Positions 12,801 through 24,800 of a stretch of DNA of 64,000 bases are shown one piece after another (positions within the stretch are counted from its first letter, which is position 1; each line of letters opens with the position of its first letter). The notes beneath the pieces were generated by a model. That model saw nothing but the letters and a program-made list of their open reading frames with translations, was not told the DNA's origin and made no database searches. The DNA comes from Henricia sp. BOLD:AAB3569 (taxonomy: Eukaryota; Echinodermata; Asteroidea; Spinulosida; Echinasteridae), in NCBI GenBank assembly GCA_037783545.1, contig JBBELK010000109.1:248001-312000 (forward strand), given 5' to 3'. The position numbers and the translations under genes are program-made.

Positions 12801-15800
12801 CAGCGGTCCGTGTACAGCGTAGCAGTGGGAGCGGTCCCTGCGAGCCGTAGTTCCCACGTATTTGAAATTGGCATAACACGGGTATGTACATCAGTCGGTA
12901 CAAGTTAGAACGAGCGACTCATTCTCTCTCTTGGTAATAAATAAAATCTTTCTGCTCTTTTTTTTTCATGGTGTCTGGTAAAGCATACAACCACACAACT
13001 ACTGGGCACATCTCTGGCTTTTTGCACGAGAAAAATTATTCAAAAAACACCATTGAACAGAGACAGTTTTCAGAGTTTTTTGCGTGTACACGTATGGAAC
13101 TGCCGACCGTGTTTACTCATGTTTCTCAGGATTGCGTCACGGGGTCATGCACATATCATTAATACCTAATAAGCGTTTAAGAAATCGTGAAAATTTCATT
13201 TTCGAAAACCGCACTTTTGCTTGTGATTTATCCACTTAAAACGGAAAATTTTAAATAAACAGCGGTATAAGTCAGCTGGAGGGATATGTGGACTATCGAA
13301 AAAGGTGCAAATGCTGGATTTTTCGTCAAGGGGGATACTAGCTCTTTAAGGGTACATGTACACACAAGCATGGTAATGCTCAACACACAAGACATTTTAT
13401 GAAACATGTTAAAAAACTAATAATTACTGCTGAGCAGCCTGTTATACATGGCATGAATTTGAATTTTCTTGTTATTTTGAAACACCCCAGGTGCGATTGC
13501 AAGGGGCTAGCACGGCAGCTGTGGAGGCCCTAGAAGCTAAAATGGCTAACATGCAGAGGAGATACGAAGCAGAGCTTGATGAAGCTAAGCAGCAGGCCAA
13601 GCATTCAGACAAGATGACAGCCAGCATTACTACTCAGGTTAGCAAATCAACCCTATTCATCCTATGCTTGAACCCACATTAAAAGCTAGATAAGAAACGA
13701 GTGTGTTATTGAACGGCACATCACCGTAGCCAGTTTTGGTCAGTTTGGAACGCGTGCGTGTAGTACATTTCATTTAGAAACAGTGCGCAGCATGACAATT
13801 TACTTGTGATTCAATGCGAAAGTGTCAAACTGCAAATTAGTGCCCACAATCAAATATGCAAATGAGATGCCCAAATCTATGCTACGGACATCAGTATTGA
13901 AAACATGCCTCAATTGTTGAGCCAAACTCTGAACTTTTTCGTGCGTGAATGCAATGTGCGTCGCTTAAAGAAAGAGGCTTGAAATAACGCACCAAAAGCC
14001 ACAGAAATGAATTTGGGCGGAAAGTCTTTTTGTGATTTTGTGATTTTTCAGTGTCATTTCACACCAAATTCTCTTTACACTGCTTTTTCTCAAAGCGACG
14101 TGCGTCAATTTTACATGTGAAATGGTTCAGTGTGAAATCCATCTTTAGCAAATCGACCTTATTCAGCCTCGGCGTTTCATGTAGGATTTCTAAAACTGCT
14201 TGTCCTACCTTGGTGCAGTTAAAAAGTACCCGTCCTGTGAGTTGAGTTGGTACATCGATCGGGTTGGTGCATGTACGACGGTCGAGTTGGTTTGAGTCGA
14301 GTAAGCAAACGGTTGAGTTGACCTGCTGCGACACACGCGATCACGATGATAGGAACAGTGGGGATGTTGGTAAAATGTGGAACAGTCGAATAGTGGACAG
14401 TGGGTTGTTTCAAGATGTTCTGTACACTGGTATGCGCGGTGCTGCGCACAAACGCGTAAAGTGTGATACCTGTGATGTGGTTTACGTAGGGCACACGTAC
14501 GTACTGTGTGCATGTACAAGAGTCGCGACTCGCGAGCTACATCTAGCATACCCCGGCCGGCTGGTCGCAGTGGCCTGCCGCGCAGATTACAAGGTACTTT
14601 TGTGTTTTTTATTCTAAACAAAAATGCAGTTAAGTCGCTTAAGTATATGCATACATTTTGAACCAAAAATCTGTCTTTTTTTAATGTCTATTTTACAAAA
14701 TTCTACCCGTCATGTTTTATTGTCCATTTCGCAAAGTGCCCGCCTAAAAGACGGTTGGACAGGTCGCTAGATGAAACGCTGTTCAGCCTACATGTATGCT
14801 TGAACCATACCGGTACTTGTTAAGTAGCATGGGGCCTAATTTCTTTGCGCATCTTCTGAGCCTCCATATGAGATGACTCTGGAAGCACATTTTTTTTTGT
14901 ATTTTTGTCAATAGCTAAAATACCTTTGGGCAAAAATTTATAGTTCCGAGATTGCCCAATTAAGTTAACCCCACGATCCGTGTACATACCGTCCAATCAA
15001 TTACCGTTTTAAAATAGTATAAAGAAAAAAGAAAAAACTAACCCTTTACCGTTTACCGATTTGTAATCTTTATAAAGAAAAAGGAAAAACAAAACCTTTA
15101 CCAGTTACCGTTTTTCAATCTTAAAAAAGGAAAAACAAAAAACAAATCCTTTACTAAGTACCCTTTTTTAATCCGTAAAGCCAAAAAGGAAAAACAAACC
15201 CTTTACAAATCGCTTTCCGTTTGTTCAGTTGAAATTTGTAAATAAAAATAGCACGTACACTTGTATTTGGTTCATTTTATTTGACTAAAACAAATAATAG
15301 AAAATTGTATTATTTATTTCCTTTTCTTTTGTAACAAAAACGTAGCGAACTAAAAATTATGACAATATCTGTACTGAAACAAAAAAGGAAAAAGGGTAAC
15401 AGAAAAAGGAAAAACGAAACTCTTTACCAGTTGAACGCAACGACATCCGACAAATTCCGAGTGCAGCCGAAGTCATCCGAAATTTCCGGAAATTCACCCC
15501 ATGCACAATTTTTTTAATAAAGCTTCTGTCGGGTCCAGTTCCGGATGTAATGCACCTATCAATTGTTTCCCCCACCCCTCCCCCTCCCCCCGGGTTACCC
15601 CACCTAAGAGGTGGGGATTTGCGTGACAAAATCCCCACCCCTGGGGCAACATTTAGGTGACAAAAATCCCCACCCTCGGGTGCAAAACATGCGCAAAAAT
15701 GCACAGAAAATGGGCCAAATGCCCCACCCTGGGGCATGAAAAATGTGACCAAACCCCCACCTTGGGGGTGGGGCAGCGCGGGGGAGGGGGAGGGGTGGGG

Positions 15801-18800
15801 GAAACAATTGATATATATATAGGTGCATAAGGCTAATAAATACAATCACAATACAACAATAACATGTTTGCAACATTAATTTGTTTAAATTTTATTTGCA
15901 AAGAGGCATTGTAAAAAATTGTAGAGCACAAACTTCCCCAGAATGCATTGCAACACATTTCACATCCGGTCATCAGCAGGCCCCAGACTCAAACATAATG
16001 GGGTCACGGAGGTAGCATACAAATTACGATACGCCATGGCCGGGATGGAAGCTTTCAAAAGTGAGATTGTACGGCTGAAAGAAAGCGGTTTAACGAACAA
16101 GCAGGTTGCAGAAGTCTTGAAAAATTACCAGAGAACAAGTGGAGAGATATTATGGTCTTTCAGAGAGGTCAGTCCGTAGATTTTGTCAGCATCACGGCGG
16201 GATACACTAGGGCAAGCAACGGTCACTGATCAGGATCTGCGTACAGCTGTTGATTGTGCTGTAGAACAGGTATACAGTAGTGCTATAGTACTAGTAGTAG
16301 TAGGCCGGCCTTCATGGCCTTTGGCATCAGTGGTGTCAGTGCAATTAAGCGATTATTAAAAACTTAACCATTTGAAGAATGACACTGTAAAAAAAAACCT
16401 AAACTGACTGGAAGTTTGAGTGACTCGTAATGATATCAATAGACACAATGATAAAGGCCTATAGTCCGAGCCTGGTACGAGTATAGCTTAGACCCTACAA
16501 ATCGCCTTTTTAAACAATTATACATTTTTTGGTGATCATGAACTCAATATGGTGAGATGAGCCCGTCAGAATAAAGCGTATGCTACCTCCGTGACTCCAT
16601 TATGTCTGAGTCTGACCCCCCCCCCCCCCCCCCCACACCCCCCCCCCCCCCACCCCCCCCCCCCCCCCCCCCCCCCACCCCCCCCCCCCCCCCCGGCCTC
16701 CAGGGGCCTGCTGAAGACCGGATGTGAAATGTGTTGCAATGCATTCTGGGGAAGTTTGTGCTCTACAATTTTTTACAATGCCTCTTTGCAAATAAAATTT
16801 AAACAAATTAATGTTGCAAAAATGTTATTGTTGTATTGTGATTGTATTTATTATCCTTACATCCGGAACTGGACCCGACAGAAGCTTTATAAACAAAATG
16901 GTGCATGGGGTGAATTTCCGGAAATTTCGGATGACTTCGGCCGCACTCGGCATTTGTCGGATGTCGTTGTGTTCAACTGGTAAAGGGTTTCGTTTTTCCT
17001 TTTTCTATTACCCTTTTTCCTTTTTTGTTTCAGTACAGATATTTTGTCATAGTTTTTAGTTCGCTACGTTTTTGTTACAAAAGAAAAGGAAATAAATAAT
17101 ACAATTTTCTATTATTTGTCTTAGTCAAATAAAATGAACCAAATACAAGTGTACGTGCTATTTTTATTTACAAATTTCAACTGAACAAACGGAAAGCGAT
17201 TTGTTCTTTGTTGATACACATTTAAAAAAGGAATACCGTAACTTGATACGTTTCCCTGTTTTCTTAATACAAATTTCAAAACGGTAAACGGTAATGGGTT
17301 TGTTTATCCTTTTTCTTTATAAAGATTCCAAAAACGGTAAAACGGTAAAGGGTTTGTTTTTCCTTTTTTGCTTTTACGAATTCAAAAAAGGTACCTAGTA
17401 AAGGATTTGTTTTTCCTTTTTCTTTATACAGACGAAAAACGGTAACTGGTAAAGGGTTTGTTTTTCCTTTTTGGCTTTACGGTATAAAAAAAGGTACTTA
17501 GTAAAGGATTTTTTTTTTTCTTTTTCCTTTTTAAAGATTGAAAAACGGTAATTGGTAAAGGGTTTGTTTTTCCTTTTTCTTTATAAAGATTACAAATCGG
17601 TAAACGGTAAAGGGTTAGTTTTTCCTTTTTCTTTATACTATTTTAAAACGGTAATTGATTGGACGGTATGTACACGGATCCCCCACCCACTTAGTTATTG
17701 TTGCTATGTTTCGCAAGCCATCGCAAAAATGGTGACACACATTGCCGACAACTTTGAGGACTCGGCGCTTGAAGCATAAATAGCACAGATTCATTGGAGA
17801 AAACGCAAAGGTATTCATGTTTCAGGGTCGGCAGTTATCTTGGCACACACTGAGTAAAGGACTACAATTTAGTAATACATGGATGTCATATATTCATAAA
17901 ATACATGCTTTCTTTCCTTTGAACAGCGAATCGCTCGACTTTTAAACAAAAATTCACTCGAGGCTGCTGCTTACAAGCAGTATGCATGGTACAGCCGAGT
18001 ACTGCTTACAAGCACACTTTATGCGTGTGTTTGGGCAATATGCTAATGCACTACATGTAGCTGGTCACTGTCTGCATAGCTAATTGTGATGGTCATATGT
18101 AAATGGTCATGCGGGTTCAGTTTGATTGACAAGTCGGAGCTATGAATTCCGCTCAAACTACACGTAATCCTCAATCAAACCCCCTTTTATGTTGATCTAA
18201 CTCACCAGTCAGACTAACCCCGGAAATCTGGGCCTCAAGCCAAGCCCCATTCACTTGTGTAAGCCTTTGAGTTATCCTCTTGCTGCACTATAGTCTAGGC
18301 CCTAGACGGTCATTATGTGTTGGATACCCGACTGCCGCAAGAGGGCGTAATCACGCAATAGACTCGTTCGTAGTCCTATCACCATATCGTTTTGTCAAAA
18401 TGACCGTCTAGGGAAACTCGTAAAATCTCCCCCCGAAACAGGGGGGAAATTTGTGCGCATGCGTTAGTTTTGTATGCAGATACGGGTAGATTTTTCTTAA
18501 CGCACGCGCACTTAAGAGCAAATAGCCTGGTACATGCACCGTACGTTCGGCGCTTATCGTGTTGATTTGAAAATTTCTTGTTGTTTTGTAGGCGCCGTGG
18601 TTGATTTAACCGGTAATGGTACGTACGCGTTGTTGATTTCGCCGGGTGGCTCGCGCGGGTACGGGTAGGCGAATACTCTTTGCAACTGACGGGTGGCGAA
18701 GCAACATAACCTGGCCGACGTTGGCGGTTAGGCTTCGGTCGGTCTGAAAAATACCCCGGGAAAAAATACTTAGGGAAAAATCCATCTAGACCGCACGAGT

Positions 18801-21800
18801 TTTGAATTTTGCATAGAGTATAAAGCCCGACTAAAAACAAAAAGGATTTTCAAAAAAATAAAAAATTATATACCGGCCCGATAAGTGAGAGCCCAACAAA
18901 AAAAAAACCCGTAGTTTAGCAGTCGAGACTTCGTACACTAAGTCAATGGCCTGGGTAGCGACTTGGATTAAAAATTAAACATTTCTATCTTGAGTTAAAA
19001 CCATTTTCACACAACAGACAAGTTACAACAGCTATCAAAGATACTTTTGTTGCAAAAAATGTGCCAAATTTACGTGCGGAATCGTCAATAAAAAAAAATA
19101 GACAGCGACTTCATAAATTGTGATGTGATTTTGGTGATTTTTGGGGCGGAAAATCTCACCACTGCACAGGTGGATTTGCGTGATATTTGGCACAAAGTAC
19201 AAAGAAAACCAGCCCCAATAGGCCTGTACCAAAAACAAATCAGCCAGGCAGATTAAATGACAGAAACTAAAGTGTAATTTCACCGTGACGCAGCAGTCTA
19301 TCAAGCTTGCAAACTTCGGTTACGGATTTGACCAAGTTGAAGTAATAGTGTCGCGACTGCACGACTGATGATGTCACGGATTTCAAAGTCCCTAGCATAT
19401 AGGCCTAAGGATTTATCTTATGACAGTGCTATTGCTGGTTTTAAGTTGACATTTTGAAAACCCACTGAGAGGGAAGGGGAATTTATGTCACGAAAAACTT
19501 TTTCTCTCTTGTCGATCCTATGTTTTTGTGCCCGCACGCGGCGAGCCGCTCGGTGTGCAGTATTTGCTTTTTGCGAGTTCCTTTCTTCCAGATTTCGTTA
19601 AGCATGGAGCATTTATAGCTCCATGGTGTGAGCGATTTTCTCTGTTATGGGATGGTAAAATGAAATGTATATCTGTCAAATATTCCAGATTATTTCCGAA
19701 GATGTTGTTGTAGTAGATTGAATGGCACGTATCGGCATATTTTCCGAAGATTTCTGAGCCATGGAGATTTAGGCCAATAAACTGTTCAACACACGATCAA
19801 GCTACGGCAACAAACAGTGTTCTAATTTCACCCGGTTTTGTTTCATTCCAAAAAATGTACAGCTTGAAAGATTATTTTTCCGAACCGGCGGGTTTTAAAC
19901 TGGCGAATAGGTTCAACTGTGGCCTCGATTATCTGTGGAACAGTACCTATCATTTGCAATGTCCTATACAATTGTATTTCCAACAAAATCTCTAAATTGC
20001 CGTGTCGAAATCGTAAGGTTTGCCGAGGGCATTACGATTTTTCCAGCCCGCGGCTTCCCCGCGATGTGAGGACACAGGGGACTAGACATCGTGCATACAT
20101 GCATAGTAAGCAGGCGACAGTGCGCTCTGCATAATATTATGCATAACAGGTGCGCGCGCACGGCGCTGTCACTACGAGATTCCCTAGACGTTGTTATTGA
20201 CTGTCTCGCGGCGATCGGTTTTCGGGACGGACGTTCAAAACGAAACAATAACAACGTCTAGGGCCTAGACTAGCTGCACTTCTGACCCAGGCATTGACAC
20301 AATGTAAACAACAGCTGTTTCCAACCATGGAGGAAGGAAAATGTTGCAACCAATGGCCTTTAGTGGTTGGGCGGTACCTGGCTTCTAGACTCTCCCCCTT
20401 GTGGCACTGTGTGAAAATGTGTGGTAAATCTTGGAGGCTACATGTAACATTCTATTTATTTAGGGAATAAAGTTGATTATAAATGTGTGGTTGGCCGTTA
20501 TAATCTGTTCATTTAAAACTGGATAGGGGCCTGGATGTAATTGCCCAAGACAAATACTGAGGGCATGTGTTCACCAGCCGATTTCACAAATTCTTACACA
20601 CTGCGTAAGCCCGCTTGCGCAACGTTTTATTGCGTAAGCTGCTCAACATTTCTGTGATAATTACATGCAAGCCTATGGGGCTTATGCCATTTTCCAAAGT
20701 TGCGCAAGCTACAAAATTTTTCGTGAAATCGGCTGCAGGTTATAGGCGGTTTTAAACGTACTGTTTAATTATGGCCAACCACATATTTATTCCCATTTTG
20801 TTCTCCAGACTGCTGCAAATGATGACGACATTGGATCAAATGAAGCACTGCAAGAGATCAAAGCTCACTACCTCCGAACAGTTAAGAAGATTAAAGGTAA
20901 GTTATTAGTGGTGTAATAATAACTAATTTAGGAAAATACCACCCCAGGTTGTCATTTTCCCAAGTTTTGTGTTTTACATTTGACTCTTGTTAATAGAACA
21001 AATGAGAGATGTCGTCAGCGTTGTACACAAACTCATGTGACGTATAGATCACGCAGGGGTTCATGGGATTGTTTGGAGTACTAAAAAAAGTTTAAATAAA
21101 AAATGGCAGAAATGTTTACTCGACGTGGTAGGTGCTTCGCTGCTACACAAACCTGTTACCATAATTACTCCAGAGACTCTTCGGAGGTGGCTCCAGTGCC
21201 GGGGGCAAAGTGCCTCCCAATCAGGCTAGGTGTGGGATACACCATACTAAGGATGAGACGTTTAACCGTTTAACTGAAAAAAGATTTTAAAAACCAGTTT
21301 TGCCAAACGTTTAAACGAGACCCAATTAAAAAAAATTATAACAGTTTTCAGAGGGTTTATTGTAAGTACTTCATGAAATTTAAATAAATTTATATTGGGT
21401 CGTAGTAAAATTTTGACCATATAAAGGTTCAACGATTACTTTGGGGGTCCACAGATATTGTGTACATTGCACATGCATCTAGAAATACCAGCAACAATAT
21501 TTAGTGTCGGCCAGACGATTAACCGGAAACCGACACTTGAAAGAATTACAAACCGGTTTCTGAATTAACTGTAAATTCCCACCCCTACACCCTACCGTCA
21601 TTTGGACGTACATAAATGTAAATATACACACAATTAACGGCACTTAATCCCATTATCATGCTTTGCATGGAGGGTTTTATTATTGAACATGACATCATTT
21701 CGCTGGCGGGCTATTGCAAACATTTTGAGAGGTGTTGTCGCTGAGTGGTTAAGATAACTGAACGTACATGTACTTTACATGTACTTTAACTACACACACT

Positions 21801-24800
21801 GTAGTTAAAGGAGGAAATTCAAAAAGTTGCTTGTTTGAACTCGACAGCAGCACGTCCATTTAACACTGTCAGAAAAATTAGGTTTGTAAGGAAGCCTCGG
21901 GAAATAATACCATTCAGCCTCGTAGCCCAGCGGGCATAATTTCTGGGACATATTGTCCGTTTGGGCATTATACAGTATTCTCCACAGTTGGTCAATAATT
22001 TGTCCGGATGCACTGAGCAGCACCCTCATGTGGCAACACTAACGAACCCCCATTCGCCGCGAGAGGATACTGTTCAAAACGGATGCATGCAACTACGGTA
22101 CAATGACTGTTATTGTCCGTGGAATGGGTTGCTGATGCGATAGATATGCATGGTACATGTGAATGAACGATAATGACACCAGCTGCCAGCGAATCATGTT
22201 TAGTAAATGTTCACCTAATTTTTGAATGACTTGGCTGTACTTCTAAAGTGATTTTAGAAGGGAAAACAGGTTCTCAACTAGCTGTTTTGTCCGGTGCGCC
22301 TGGACAAGACAGCTTGTTAAGAACCCTAATTTTATACTCAAAATCTTTGAATGGTTGCAAAGGCTCAACATAAAACCAATAAGGCACGAAGGCAGTATAT
22401 AGTACGGATCACAATAATCGTGGGAAAACAGCAACTTAAAGGCACAGGCTCGTCAGCAATGCGCGCGCGCCAAATTCGCGCCGCGAAATACACAGCTCCA
22501 CGCCTTTGCTATGGAGCTGCGTATTTCGAAGCACTAATTTGGCGCGCGCGCATTGCTGACGAGCCTGTGCCTTTAACCCCTTCGTGACGGGGAACTGCAT
22601 ATATGCAGTGTGAGTGTCTTGGGTGCTGATATACAGAACTAGCCCATGGGTCAGTACTACCAGGGCAGAGCTGGTCTCTTAACTTGTTGGCTTGGGCGCA
22701 AGTCAGTTTTTGGTTTTTGACCTGTGACTTGAATCTGGAGAAAATGACTTGTGACTGGACTTGGGAAATAAAGTTGATTTACGACTTGAAATAAAAACTC
22801 CAGCCCCAGAGGCATATAACCAAAACTGCAAGTGCAGTCTCCCGCTCCATGGGAATAAATTGGAAAATGGTTAGCTGCTGATAAGGGGTTAAAAATGGAA
22901 TTTATGGAAACTATTATGTTCCTTAATTGCTGTAAATTGATTGCTTTCCGGTGACGTCACGCCTGCCATCCACCATTTTTGGTGTAATTTTTCATGAACC
23001 ACATGGCTCAAGTGATTACCGGAAAAATAAGCAAAAAAAGCGCATTGGTTGCACTTACTTTTGTTGCTTAACCTTGCTTTATGTTGTTTCGCCATGACCG
23101 TTGTATCGAGAAAGATAAAAATGTATTTCTTCAGGCTAAAAACACTTTCAAGTAAAAACACTTTAGTTTTTACAAGCTGACTACATTGTCAATAATTTGA
23201 ACGTATCGCAACGAGCGTGTGTATTTTTTTACGCATGTTTATGTGCGTCTATTGGCGCGTGCGACCGGCGACACCCAAACATTCTTGGATGTTCTACGTC
23301 ACAGAAAGCAATCAATTGTTCAATTTTAACAGTTCAGTTTATTTGAAAATGTTTCTCTTATTGATGTTTTGGACAGAGATACATGTACATGTATGTTATA
23401 AAACATTATGGACTGGCATAATTTAGTCACTAGCTTGTGCACATCCATGTCCTATTTCCCTAACGGAAACAGCACATTCTAAAAGTCAGTCACTCAATCC
23501 CGTGGGGCACATAGATGTGCATTAATCTCCTTTGCCAGTCCATATATGTTTTACAGCTGCTTACGGTAATTTGATTTGGTATCTTCAGTTGACGTTATGA
23601 AGCGAATGCGAGACATGCGAGAGAATTGTAGGCACACTGTCCACACGGAGGTCATGAAAGAACGACACAGCACTGCAAAGAAACTACGTCGGTATTACCT
23701 TCAATGTCTGCAACAGTTCTTGAAGGATGACTCAAATCATTTGGGGTGGGTTTGTACCATTACTGGAGAAGTACATGTATACCCAAGAAACAAAAGACAT
23801 TATGATGAACAAGTGCAGCACTTGCATTATTTAGTGATTAAAAGTGGGTTTGACCAGTCTTAAACATACGTTTAAAACCAGATAGGGGCCTGGACGCTGA
23901 TAATGGCCCAAGCCTAAAGGCGCGGGCCATTATCGGCGTCCAGGCCCCTATCCGGTTTTAAACGGATTATTTAAGACCAGCCAAACCCACTTTTAATCCC
24001 ATTCATCAATACCTTTTTCGTGTAAATCGGTAAAACTCACAAAAATTAGCTTGTTGTTGCATTCACTTTTTCCCTTCACCTTGTTGTTTATACGTTCAAA
24101 CTGCTAGCTGTGCATGCGGAGAGTTGTTTGTTCGATCGCCGGCGTAATGCAGGGGTTTTCTGTACGCGCACACACACGAACAGGTAGATGTTACAGTACA
24201 CACTTTGCTGTCGGGAGCGTGCAGTTTCTGTTTGCGTGTGTGTGTTGCATACGCTTACTAGGGCGCAGGCAGAAACACGAGCCAGCCAGTTTTAATCACT
24301 GGTTATTATCGTTCATTTAGTTCAGTTCATTCAGTTCATTTTATTTCCACTCATTCAAATGAAGTTTTACACCGATAAATTTATATTTACATAAAATGTT
24401 GAGTGGGGGAGATCTCCGAAAGCAGAGCTTGTATGAGGAGACCCCCCTAAATTGTGTACTTTTACTATTCAGTCACTTTTAGCCTATTTAAAACCGGCCA
24501 CGTGATGTGTTCTCAGCTACATGTAAGCCCAGTTCTCGGACAAAAGCGCCGCCAATAGTACAAGGCATCTAGAGTTTGTATATGCTTTTCAGTGGGCCAT
24601 AATATACCAGTTACAGTTACCAGTTACATAATATACCAGTTGTTTATTACAATGTCGTATATTTTCTGGGTATACATACATGTGTAGCCTTGTCCAAGTC
24701 TGTATGACTAGTCCCGTATGACTACTGGAGCTAAATCTCAGCGCAGTGGTATCATTAGCGACCTCTCAGATTAAACTGTAGCCTGCGACTAGGCTGGTTA

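Larger units (their letters stand above)
14975..17680. mobile_element. Giant foldback element with minisatellite arms
   Basis: The sequence from GATCCGTGTACATACC (14975) is repeated in inverse at the other end (to 17680). The arms are about 1 kb each around a 550-base loop (16020-16570). The arms contain multiple 50-55-base units of the pattern ACGGTAAAGGGTTTG then TTTTTCCTTTTTC. The left arm was later hit by a PIF/Harbinger-type MITE (15551-15827) and the right arm by a poly-C expansion. The loop carries a broken transposase-like frame. Confidence 0.85.

Noticed and set aside
15357..15876. Gly/Pro-rich - strand frames
   Set aside because: They run through the G-rich MITE and the foldback arm. 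No gene-like codon use.
16591..16983. Proline-rich protein frame
   Set aside because: Produced by the poly-C tract inside a transposon.
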